Assembly (NCBI GenBank): GCA_014523665.1
Contig: JAATVR010000436.1
Span: 1-9,470 of the forward strand
Reading direction: 5' to 3'
DNA from: Nitrososphaerales archaeon TH526
GTDB lineage: Archaea > Thermoproteota > Nitrososphaeria > Nitrososphaerales > Nitrososphaeraceae
Length of the DNA: 9,470 bases
Made by a program: the position numbers and the translations under genes. Shown in pieces: positions 1 through 5,787 of this stretch; position 1 is the first letter of the stretch; every line of letters starts with the position of its first letter. Under the pieces are notes generated by a model. It saw only the letters and a list, made by a program, of their open reading frames with translations. It did not search any database and had not been told where the DNA came from.

Positions 1-82
1 ACTGACTTCCAATGAACCATGTCATGACGCAAACCCAAGCATGACTATTAGACTATAAGCATGTAAGTTGGATCCGCCGCTC

Positions 83-172
83 ATGAAGGAGCTCGACCCA
101 AAAGCATTAACCTTTAATCATGTTATAGGCTTGCCTCAGAAGAATAGTGCGGCTTTCCCATTATTCGACTGA
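83..172 (+). CDS. Short 29-residue reading frame, possible N-terminal remnant
   Basis: An ATG frame of 29 codons beginning MKELDPKALT and ending FPLFD before TGA. A TATA-like CTATAAGC lies at about 53-60, some 27 bases ahead of the ATG, as expected for a leaderless archaeal transcript. The block 'NHVIGLPQKN...PLFD' has a protein-like character and faintly recalls the start of large viral-type ATPase or terminase proteins, but I cannot confirm that. Its 3' end abuts the broken end of the minus-strand SDR fragment, so it is probably a truncated gene joined to another truncated gene at about 161-172. It could also be chance coding. Function unknown. Confidence 0.25.
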   Translation: MKELDPKALTFNHVIGLPQKNSAAFPLFD

Positions 173-364
173 TTCTGTATTAGAAATATCACACTCGATG
201 AAAATAGCGTTCTTGCCAGCAGAATCGGCTGCGGCTTTGCCTGATGTGTTGATATCGCTAAAAACAACCTTAGCACCTTGTTTGACAAAAAGTTGAGCAA
301 TTCCCAAACCAATCCCGGAAGCAGCACCTGTTACGATTGCAACCTTAGTGGCAAGTCTTGACAT
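161..364 (-). pseudogene. Short-chain dehydrogenase/reductase, N-terminal fragment only
   Basis: The first 67 residues are a clear SDR Rossmann start: strand KVAIVTG, then TGAASGIG at 12-19 (the family's TGxxxGIG cofactor loop), helix, then VVFSDI with Asp37 at the end of beta-2, which usually indicates NAD(H) preference. ECDIS at 58-62 matches the conserved D-(I/V)-S before helix 3. The frame then stops after NTESVE. SDRs are normally about 250 residues, so the NNAG motif, the catalytic Ser-Tyr-Lys and the substrate region are missing. No SDR continuation is evident in the next 160 bases. The start is ATG at 364, preceded on this strand by a weak purine-rich stretch. The product would be non-functional as an oxidoreductase. 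Confidence 0.8.
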
Positions 365-418
365 AAGGAGTCCTGTTGCTTTCTTAGACCTTTATTCCTT
401 AATCTGACACAGAGAAGA

Positions 419-709
419 GTGATCACAGGAATCACTGATATAGAGACTAGTCCTGATGGTAATTTGTATATTCTCACATTTGATAGAGAAGCCGAGGGCC
501 TGGGAAGTATCTACAGAATATTACCTGCAGGTGAAGGAGCTACTTCTACTGGAGTTCCTACCCCTACACCTACAGACACCGTTACTCCCCCAGTTACTAA
601 TGAAGGTGAAGCTGAAGTCGAAGAGGGTACAGAAGATGAGGTGAACGGGAACAGCGACAATAATAATGATGGAGAGGACCAGGATGAAAGTAGCAACGAA
701 AATGAATGA
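419..709 (+). pseudogene. PQQ-type sugar dehydrogenase C-terminal remnant with acidic tail
   Basis: The 96-codon frame begins with GTG and reads ITGITDIETSPDG then LYILTF and GSIYRI. This is the last blade of the soluble glucose/sorbosone (PQQ-dependent) dehydrogenase beta-propeller, which in full-length proteins has hundreds of residues before it. The rest is a Thr/Pro linker (TPTPTDTVTPP) and a low-complexity Glu/Asp/Asn tail. The same frame is open upstream to about 362, but that DNA resembles no propeller sequence and includes the SDR promoter region, so the 5' part appears deleted near 410-420. The intact protein would have been secreted and oxidised sugars or aldehydes. As it stands it is a 3' remnant, although a short acidic peptide could still be made. 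Confidence 0.6.
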
Positions 710-965
710 CTATTAATAAGAATGAACTTCACATACCGTTGATCGTTTGTCAGTCAAGAATAAGAATAATAATAATTGATGACTCCTTCTAACTTTTGGT
801 CTTCATAAAGGGCTAAATATAAAAAGTAATTTGACATCATTGAATTGTATTTCGTTTCTAGAGTGTTGTCATTGAATTAGAGGCTGGCTTGTTTTCTCTT
901 TGGTTGCCTGGGAACGAGGAAGTCTTTTATGCTAGGTCTTATGAACTTGAAAATACTTTATCTTT

Positions 966-986
966 GACCGAATAATCTTTTCGGTC
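966..986. repeat. Small perfect inverted repeat
   Basis: GACCGAA at 966-972 pairs with TTCGGTC at 980-986 around a 7-base loop. It has no adjoining T-run, so it is not an obvious terminator. It lies in the gene-free stretch and has no assigned role. Confidence 0.55.
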
Positions 987-1036
987 CAGTATTCTGACTT
1001 CTGCCTTTATTCCAAGTACCAATTCCAGCCTTCAAA

Positions 1037-1067
1037 CAGGACAATCTTATCTGTGATTATTGTCCTG
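1037..1067. repeat. 9-bp-arm inverted repeat
   Basis: CAGGACAAT at 1037-1045 pairs perfectly with ATTGTCCTG at 1059-1067 across a 13-base loop. It is the longest perfect stem in the gene-free stretch. It could be a remnant of a mobile element end or part of a small RNA. Nothing adjoining decides between these. Confidence 0.6.
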
Positions 1068-1515
1068 GAGAATATTGACTAGACAACAAATCGGGAGAAC
1101 ACACATTGTTCATCCATAGTACACAACAACCTATTATGGCAGCATTAGAAAAATTAGGGAAACTGGTCAAAGATAATTTGTATATCTAGAAGAAATCATA
1201 CCGATTAAGGAACAGCCGTTGTGCAGTCGCCTATCTATTTGCACATTGTTCTAACAGCCTAATAGACCTAGTGTATTTGGGTGGGCTTTCGTATAGACTA
1301 ATACTACGGAAAAGCGGCACCGATTTTAGACTTATATGCAGAAGCAATCGATCAGTACACTAAAACCTAACTTCTCCGTCAAATTTATTTTACCTAAGTT
1401 CTAGTATGGATTTCCGTTTATATGCGAACAATCAAAGGACCCCTTTCAACTTTCTTCTTTTTAAGTATCTACCTGATTATGTTCAAGCATAATCTGAGTT
1501 GTTATAAATTTATCT

Positions 1516-1525
1516 TTTTATATGA
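1516..1525 (+). promoter_or_regulatory. TATA box of the winged-helix gene
   Basis: TTTTTATATG, embedded in a very AT-rich tract, is centred about 47 bases ahead of the TTG at 1567. Transcription would start near 1546, leaving a short leader that contains a modest GGAAGG purine stretch at about 1556-1561. Confidence 0.5.
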
Positions 1526-1566
1526 TATAATTTGATGGGTTATAGAAAGGTACCAGGAAGGTAGAT

Positions 1567-1860
1567 TTGAACGAGAAGAAGAGGCTGTCTGCCGAATATA
1601 CTATGCTTTCGATTCTCGAATATCTATGTATTAATTCTCAAAGTGGGCCATTAAGCAAATATCATATTCTAACCAAAATAGCAGGGATTAAACAACAACG
1701 GCACGACAGGATATCTGAGATTCTCAATACCTTAGAGGAGAACGGACTTATAAGGTCAACTAAAATTGCTGACTCTACATTTTATGAAATTACTGATAAG
1801 GGAAATATGGTATATCATAAATGGGTTAAGGATTTTCTAGACTTCGTAAGATCTATGTAA
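1567..1860 (+). CDS. Winged-helix transcriptional regulator (small archaeal type)
   Basis: A 97-residue protein with the layout of a stand-alone winged helix. Helix 1 is about 9-22 (TMLSILEYLC), helix 2 about 30-40 (SKYHILTKIAG), recognition helix 3 about 44-60 (RHDRISEILNTLEENGLI), and a beta wing about 62-80 (STFYEITDKG). A short C-terminal amphipathic helix (VYHKWVKDFLDFV) probably forms the dimer. The TFYEITDKG wing pattern is typical of PadR/MarR-related archaeal regulators of 80-110 residues. The start is taken as TTG at 1567, with a purine stretch just upstream and a TATA box about 47 bases ahead. The next in-frame ATG would cut into helix 1. It stands alone after the 850-base gap and its target is unknown. 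A 5-bp hairpin (1860-1875) follows the stop. Confidence 0.8.
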   Translation: MNEKKRLSAEYTMLSILEYLCINSQSGPLSKYHILTKIAGIKQQRHDRISEILNTLEENGLIRSTKIADSTFYEITDKGNMVYHKWVKDFLDFVRSM

Positions 1861-1963
1861 CTCTAAAAAAAGAGTGTATTGGCAAGCAAGTTAGAAGAAC
1901 TCAAAAAATTAGGTACGAAAATTGACTTACAGTATTATTTCAATTTGTATATCATATACCCTG

Positions 1964-2329
1964 TCAACTTCCGTTGAGCATTTTCTTAGCTTCTTCTGCG
2001 TGTGTAATAGATCCAGTATTGTCTCCCTGTTTTAATGCCTGAAGGGCCGCTTCAATATGCTTTTCAGCAGCACTTGCAGATGGCATATCTTCAAGAAGTT
2101 TCTCTGACTGCAATAATTGCTTCCTTCCATCATCAGTATTTCCTCCCTGTATTGCAGTTATTGCAGAATCTATCTGCTGTCCTATCGATTGGTTTGAAGT
2201 CGAGGGAGGAGAAGCCAGTACAGATGCGGGGCCGAGCTGCGTTACCATTGACAAGATTATTGCAGCAGATATTACAACCGCAAGTATGGTACTTATTTTG
2301 TTTGAAATTGTTCTCTTCATGCAAGTCAT
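1964..2329 (-). CDS. Secreted duplicated helical-hairpin protein (SmbP-like)
   Basis: Up to 121 residues. The better start is the fourth codon (ATG at 2320, MKRTISN): a TATA box (CCTTTTATACC on this strand, 2341-2351) is centred about 26 bases upstream, implying a leaderless message. Residues about 5-37 form a signal peptide with a likely cut after ASVLA. The mature part is two copies of one helical unit: about 51-82 starting QQIDSAITAIQGGNTDDG, and about 90-121 starting KHIEAALQALKQGDNTGS. The second unit carries 'THAEEAKKML', recalling the His/Glu-rich helices of small metal-binding protein SmbP, but only two His remain, so metal binding is uncertain. It is divergent from the membrane protein at 2407. 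The fold call is fairly safe; the function is inferred. Confidence 0.75.
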   Translation of the reverse strand: MTCMKRTISNKISTILAVVISAAIILSMVTQLGPASVLASPPSTSNQSIGQQIDSAITAIQGGNTDDGRKQLLQSEKLLEDMPSASAAEKHIEAALQALKQGDNTGSITHAEEAKKMLNGS

Positions 2330-2340
2330 GAAATAGTCTT

Positions 2341-2351
2341 GGTATAAAAGG
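2341..2351 (-). promoter_or_regulatory. TATA box for the secreted helical protein
   Basis: On the minus strand this reads CCTTTTATACC. Its centre is about 26 bases from the ATG at 2320, the spacing expected when transcription begins at the start codon. This favours the shorter MKRT start over the ATG at 2329. Confidence 0.5.
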
Positions 2352-2377
2352 AATGTAGGAACTTAGTTCTTATAGTC

Positions 2378-2388
2378 TTTTTATAATC
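2378..2388 (+). promoter_or_regulatory. TATA box for the four-helix membrane protein
   Basis: CTTTTTATAAT is centred about 25 bases ahead of TTG 2407 and 30 ahead of ATG 2413, so the plus-strand transcript would be leaderless or nearly so. The divergent minus-strand TATA box lies about 35 bases away, so the two genes share one short regulatory interval. Confidence 0.45.
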
Positions 2389-2406
2389 TACTCTGTTACC
2401 GTCTAT

Positions 2407-2886
2407 TTGGGAATGCGAATTCAAAATATTGTAGTGTACCTGTTAGCCATGCTGCTCTTTTCAAATGCAATAGTGTATTTGATAGTGGCCTTTCAGGAAT
2501 ATGGTGATCTAGTTGAATTTCAACAAATAGGTATAGACGGCGAAACACAGGAAAAGCACCTAGAGATTTCTGTTTTTGTGGGAGCATCTCTGATATACTT
2601 GGGGTTAGTCGTATGGGTTCTCAAGTCGAGATTAAAGAATAAAAATCCGTACATGGTGTCTGCAGTCTTCTCTATCATAATGATTGGTATATATATAGCC
2701 TCTAGAACAATCGGAGTGCCTGTAGTCGGCGTAGAGTACTATGTAGGTAGAATAGATATTGTTAGCAAAATTCTACAGGCAGCAATAATTGGGATAGCGG
2801 GGTATCTGATATTTGCGATACGAAGTATGTACATAAAGGAGCAGGGTATAACCGAACGCAGTGATAGAAGAAGAGAAATAGGATGA
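2407..2886 (+). CDS. Four-helix membrane protein, conserved-archaeal type
   Basis: 159 residues from TTG 2407 (157 from ATG 2413, equally possible). Four hydrophobic helices are predicted at about 7-29, 54-72, 82-99 and 117-137. A soluble loop lies between helices 1 and 2, and the C-terminal tail is short and strongly charged (ERSDRRREIG). Between helices 3 and 4 lies 'RTIGVPVVG' followed by 'VGRIDIVSKILQ'. This Gly-Pro/Asp-Ile-Ser-Lys arrangement looks like a conserved signature of small thaumarchaeal membrane proteins. No redox Cys pairs, His clusters or transporter signatures are visible. There is no Shine-Dalgarno sequence, consistent with leaderless expression from the TATA box at 2378-2388. 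Function unknown. Confidence 0.75.
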   Translation: MGMRIQNIVVYLLAMLLFSNAIVYLIVAFQEYGDLVEFQQIGIDGETQEKHLEISVFVGASLIYLGLVVWVLKSRLKNKNPYMVSAVFSIIMIGIYIASRTIGVPVVGVEYYVGRIDIVSKILQAAIIGIAGYLIFAIRSMYIKEQGITERSDRRREIG

Positions 2887-2927
2887 GGGTTCGGAGGAAC
2901 AAAAATTCCGATTCCTTATCCGATATA

Positions 2928-2937
2928 CCTTATATAT
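2928..2937 (+). promoter_or_regulatory. TATA box of the two-helix membrane protein
   Basis: CCTTATATAT lies about 39 bases ahead of the ATG at 2972, so transcription should begin near 2958-2962. Its 3' end runs directly into the palindrome at 2935-2953. Confidence 0.5.
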
Positions 2938-2953
2938 CTACATCATGTAGATA
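2935..2953. promoter_or_regulatory. 19-bp palindromic candidate operator
   Basis: TATCTACAT, a single central C, then ATGTAGATA form a perfect palindrome with 9-bp arms. It overlaps the 3' edge of the TATA box and ends before the predicted transcription start of the gene at 2972. A dimeric helix-turn-helix protein bound here would block TBP/TFB or polymerase, the classic archaeal repressor position. The binding protein is unknown. Confidence 0.6.
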
Positions 2954-2971
2954 ATGTGATAAATGGTGTAA

Positions 2972-3856
2972 ATGAAGAAAGGATCAGGAAGTAGAAAAAG
3001 CAACTTTGACATGTTAGATAGCACTGACTCACCGATAATGCCAACAAGGTATGCTCATGGGTCTTCTAAGCTGATACGATCGATTGAAAAGACTTTCTAT
3101 CCTATTATTGGACTTATAGCGGCATTAATTGTTTTTGCAATTCTTGATATCACCGATGTCATATCAAAGTACAACATTCTGCCCGACAGAACGTATGACA
3201 TAATCATTACTTTTGTTGCAGCTATCTTGCTTGCCGTAGTTGTATATCTACTTTATAGTCTAATAAAATCCCGCAAAAAGCTGCATCATTGGGCTGATAT
3301 TTTTGAAAGGAATTCCATTAAAGCAGGTATAACTATCTCAATGTCGACCACAAGCAAGGAGCATGTACTGAGAGCATTATCTGAAACAATAGAGGGGATA
3401 GGAGAACCGCTAAGAGAATATCTTTCATCTAGCCCTAACAGATACAAGAATCTAATTGATGTCCAGATTGATAAAGATACAGTATTTGATATTCTAATAG
3501 ACAATGATCATTTAACAAACAGAACTCCTTCAAATCAAGTTTCGAGTATTACGCTTTCGTCGAAGAGTACATCAACATCGATCCCAGACAATGAACAAAC
3601 CAGTAAAGAGATTTCCGATCTAGTTGAATCTACAAGAAGGTACGGGGCAATCGCAGCGAGGGTAATTAGTGGTAGAATAAATCAGGAAACCGTTAAGTCA
3701 TTTCAAGCGGCACTCCGAAAGTATATTTCTTCGACTAGGAACAAGGTCGCTTTGGCATTGATAATAGGGGAAGGTATAGACGAAGAAGCGGATAACCTAT
3801 CCAAGTTGAGGATAAATGGAATAGATTATTTTATCCTTATCGAAAAAACAATGTAG
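2972..3856 (+). CDS. Two-helix membrane protein with large cytosolic domain
   Basis: 294 residues. A charged N-terminus of about 40 residues precedes two hydrophobic helices (about 42-62 and 76-98) with a short outside loop, then RKK at 101-103, which places the rest in the cytosol. The cytosolic part has a helical block (about 105-155), a strand pair 'NLIDVQIDKDTVFDILID' (about 160-177), a Ser/Thr-rich linker (about 185-212) and an alpha/beta end with 'ARVISGRINQETVKSFQAA' and 'GIDYFILIEK'. The order of these elements weakly recalls membrane-anchored restriction-endonuclease-like (Mrr-type) domains, but no convincing (D/E)xK catalytic pair is visible. Family unassigned. The start ATG fits the TATA box and the palindrome upstream. 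A minus-one frame continues past the stop (see findings). Confidence 0.75.
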   Translation: MKKGSGSRKSNFDMLDSTDSPIMPTRYAHGSSKLIRSIEKTFYPIIGLIAALIVFAILDITDVISKYNILPDRTYDIIITFVAAILLAVVVYLLYSLIKSRKKLHHWADIFERNSIKAGITISMSTTSKEHVLRALSETIEGIGEPLREYLSSSPNRYKNLIDVQIDKDTVFDILIDNDHLTNRTPSNQVSSITLSSKSTSTSIPDNEQTSKEISDLVESTRRYGAIAARVISGRINQETVKSFQAALRKYISSTRNKVALALIIGEGIDEEADNLSKLRINGIDYFILIEKTM

Positions 3857-3873
3857 ATAAGTTAACTGACTAC

Positions 3874-3892
3874 AGGAAATTCTTGGTTTCCT
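3874..3892 (+). terminator. Weak hairpin downstream of the membrane protein gene
   Basis: AGGAAA (3874-3879) pairs with TTTCCT (3887-3892) over a 7-base loop, 18 bases past the stop codon. The following sequence (ATTCATCT) is only mildly T-rich, so this is at best a weak terminator or an mRNA 3' stem. Confidence 0.25.
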
Positions 3893-4038
3893 ATTCATCT
3901 AGCGACGCTCCGAATCCGGGACTAGCGTTTAGTATCTTTAGCAACATCAGATTAGGATATTCTAGCATACTTATTCTTTCAGATCTGAAATGAAGTACCA
4001 GTTTAGATTAATAATCGTAGCGCATCCTTTTTGACGAC

Positions 4039-4140
4039 CGCCTGGAATTGCACAGACCCACGCCTAAAAACCAGGCGACCTGCCAGGTTTATGGAAAGGC
4101 CTCAGGAAGAGTCTCTCAGCGGTATTCTGGTTATGACTCT
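4039..4140 (+). ncRNA. Possible structured RNA or decayed mobile-element segment
   Basis: Several inverted repeats are packed here in DNA that is clearly GC-richer than its flanks. CGCCTGG (4039-4045) pairs with CCAGGCG (4071-4077). The odd palindrome ACCTGCCAGGT spans 4078-4088. AGAGTC (4108-4113) pairs with GACTCT (4135-4140). In an AT-rich genome such GC-rich islands often mark structured RNAs. No known RNA class (tRNA, SRP, RNase P) fits. It could equally be the remains of a foreign gene. The strand is a guess. Confidence 0.2.
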
Positions 4141-4250
4141 CTTATAGCGATTCTATCCTCACTGTACTGCTTTGTATGCATCTACACGGCGTCCGCTCGG
4201 AGCTCCGCAATGGGCATTTGGGCCACGCTTAGCTCATTCTAGAAATTGAC

Positions 4251-4268
4251 GGTATAAAATTATAAATA
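4251..4268 (+). promoter_or_regulatory. TATA box of the secreted cupredoxin gene
   Basis: GGTATAAAATTATAAATA contains two overlapping TATA elements. The downstream one (4261-4268) predicts a start near 4290, giving a leader of roughly 12 bases. AGGAG at 4284-4288 lies 13 bases ahead of the ATG at 4302 and may or may not be within the transcript. Confidence 0.55.
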
Positions 4269-4301
4269 GACTTCATATTCTATAGGAGTTAGGATTTAGA
4301 C

Positions 4302-4769
4302 ATGCTTAACCGACATTCAAGGAATAAAGGAAAACAGGCGTCATTGTCACTTTTTATAGCCGTTATTTTAACAATGGCGACAGTTGCTATTGGTGAGAAT
4401 GCAATTGGATCCATTTTCCCTACAGCCGTTGCCACTAATGCACCTTCTCCTTCTAGTAGTGATTCTTCTATCGTTGCCGCAGTAATTACCATTACAGAGA
4501 ATGCTGAAGGAAATACTGTATTCAAACCAGAAACGACAAACATAACTCGAGGCGCAGAGATATTTGTCGGCAATAACAGTAGCTCTCCTCAGAGTATTAC
4601 AAGCGGCACGGGACCAGATGACCCCCTCTCAGGAAAACTATTCAATACAGGGGTAATAAAATCAAAAGAATACTCCGAGTTCGTAACGGCAAATCTTAAT
4701 CCTGGAACTTATCCTATCTATTCCAGCACAAATCCATTAGTTAAAGGATCGATAGTTGTTCAAAAATAA
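4302..4769 (+). CDS. Secreted cupredoxin-fold protein lacking copper ligands
   Basis: 155 residues. The signal peptide covers about 10-45 (basic N-terminus, hydrophobic LSLFIAVILTMATVAI, then an Ala/Thr/Pro/Ser linker), so the protein acts outside the membrane. Residues about 58-155 form a plastocyanin-like domain: strand AAVITI, 'FKPETTNITRGAEIFVGNN', the thaumarchaeal 'ITSGTGPDDP...SGKLFNTG' insert at 99-117, then 'LNPGTYPIY' and a final 'GSIVVQK' strand. In the copper-binding relatives the pattern is PHxITSG near the start and YCSxHPxM at the end. Here these read PQSITSG (Gln97) and YSSTNPLV (Ser141, Asn144, Val147), so His, Cys, His and Met are all replaced. The domain and length are otherwise normal and the gene is intact. 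It is probably a structural or binding cupredoxin rather than an electron carrier. Confidence 0.85.
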   Translation: MLNRHSRNKGKQASLSLFIAVILTMATVAIGENAIGSIFPTAVATNAPSPSSSDSSIVAAVITITENAEGNTVFKPETTNITRGAEIFVGNNSSSPQSITSGTGPDDPLSGKLFNTGVIKSKEYSEFVTANLNPGTYPIYSSTNPLVKGSIVVQK

Positions 4770-4837
4770 TTCAAATTAAAAATGTATACATGGCCTTCCT
4801 TTACCCAACCAACCGATAAGGTTAACAGGTAAACGCG

Positions 4838-5657
4838 CTAGCTATATGGCAGTTGTCTTGAGAAGTCGGCTAGTTGTAACAATACGGTAGATATTTGCAT
4901 ACCGGGCGGTGATCGCCATACAATCAAAGTCTGCTCATCTCCGGTTCCGCTCTGCCCTCCTCGGAGGTCTCGGAAATTATGTATGCTATCTATTACAAAA
5001 CCTCTGCTCTGCAGGTCACTTGTATATTGGGAAATGTCCTGAGTGGGAACCATCGTAATACCTACTGTATTAGAACCATCCGTCGTTTGCTGTAACTCTG
5101 TATTACCCTGGTCAGCGGTTACACTGATGTTTCCTCTCATGATATAGCCATTGTCATATTCCACGGTATCTGCATAACGAAATGCTCCTGCTTCATTAAA
5201 TGTGTAATTTCTTGCTTCAAATTCTGCAAACTCTCCTGTTTGATAAGCCGGACTAGGCTATCAGCATCGTTCGTCACTACGATGTTGTGTTCATGTCCTA
5301 CATCACTGTTAAACCATATTACATTTGTTCCTTCGTTGATAACAGTAGTTTCAGAGACAAAAGATTGAGCAATAAACCTTGCTTCATCAGCCTCGCCTGG
5401 CCCATGATGTCCTTCATCTGGTATTAGAACAACAAAGTTATTTGCACTGCTTGGAAGCACATTAAGATTTGCTATTGAAGATGTCGGTAGCAGATTGAGA
5501 AGTAGTGCTATTTGTTAATTGAGATTGCATAACCCCCGGATTGACTTCCTATTGATTCGGAAGCAGATGCATCTACACTCTTGAAAGGTGAACTTACTAC
5601 CAATAATGCAGTATATAAACTAATGCATAATACTAATAACGACCAATGCTTATTCAA
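4838..5657 (-). pseudogene. Secreted two-domain cupredoxin-like protein, frameshifted
   Basis: Four segments in shifted frames together spell one protein. The TTG at 5657 (upstream GGGATGAT) opens a signal peptide (MNKHWSLLVLCISLYTALLV, cut near VDASA). The first frame fails at a G5 run (+ strand 5532-5536), where removing one G continues into VMQSQLTNSTTSQSATDI. A second shift near 5480-5490 leads into NVLPSSANNFVVLIPDEGHH, a cupredoxin-like domain with 'NVIWFNSDVGHEHNIVV'. A third near 5238-5260 leads to YQTGEFAEFEARNYTFNEAG and 'TVEYDNGYIMRGN'. A conserved C-terminal domain follows ('VGITMVPTQDISQ', 'DLRGGQSGTGDEQTLIVW'), ending at 4838. No Cys ligand is visible, so type-1 copper is unlikely even in the ancestor. 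The three shifts make it a pseudogene; only the G5 site looks like a possible sequencing error. Confidence 0.8.
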
Positions 5658-5787
5658 TTTATCATCCCATCTTGAGTTTATTAAATATATAACTTGAGTG
5701 TGTTCAATGTGACACACTGTCGCTATGGGTGCAATTAGGTGCATTGCAATCATATATCTTAGATAGTAGTCTCCGTTATCACATTAG

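Larger units (their letters stand above)
710..1566. other. Long gene-free stretch with small hairpins
   Basis: No reading frame with convincing protein character was found on either strand over about 850 bases. The frames present are very short, for example a 17-codon ATG frame starting near 1137 (MAALEKLGKL...) and a 28-codon ATG frame at 1406-1492 with nothing recognisable. The stretch contains two perfect small inverted repeats (966-986 and 1037-1067), a repeated TCATTGAATT at 838-847 and 869-878, and AAT-rich sequence near 757-777. No tRNA-like cloverleaf or T-loop was seen. It looks like decayed coding DNA or a long regulatory gap. Confidence 0.5.
3857..4301. other. Intergenic region with GC-rich structured segment
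   Basis: This 445-base gap holds three things. First is a minus-one-frame continuation of the upstream gene (about 3850-3992). Second is a small hairpin at 3874-3892. Third is a noticeably GC-richer block (about 4035-4240) with nested inverted repeats, listed separately. A 64-codon frame from TTG at 4048 is open, but its composition (Cys/Tyr/Ser-rich, no domain) is not convincing. The promoter of the cupredoxin gene fills the last 50 bases. Confidence 0.5.

Noticed and set aside
1..130. Minus-strand reading with a piece like FMSGGSNL, resembling an SDR C-terminus
   Set aside because: The match is short, needs a frame jump from the SDR fragment, and lies antisense to the better plus-strand frame at 83-172.
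511..732. Minus-strand 73-codon frame rich in Ser and Leu
   Set aside because: It is the antisense of the acidic low-complexity tail of the PQQ-dehydrogenase remnant.
710..1566. Possible tRNA or CRISPR array in the long gap
   Set aside because: No T-loop, cloverleaf or regularly spaced repeats were found; only isolated hairpins.
1879..1977. 32-codon TTG frame (MASKLEELKKL...) after the winged-helix gene
   Set aside because: The first third looks helical but the rest is AT-rich filler running into the minus-strand gene, with no promoter; support was too weak.
3286..3504. Minus-strand 72-codon frame inside the 2972 gene
   Set aside because: It lies antisense within a well-supported gene and has no promoter or family.
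3891..3968. Minus-strand 25-codon ATG frame (MLEYPNLMLL...)
   Set aside because: It is antisense to the plausible continuation of the 2972 gene and has no promoter; only one of the two can be coding.
4048..4242. 64-codon plus-strand frame from TTG in the GC-rich island
   Set aside because: Composition is Cys/Ser/Tyr-rich with no domain or promoter, and the block is better explained as structured or decayed DNA.
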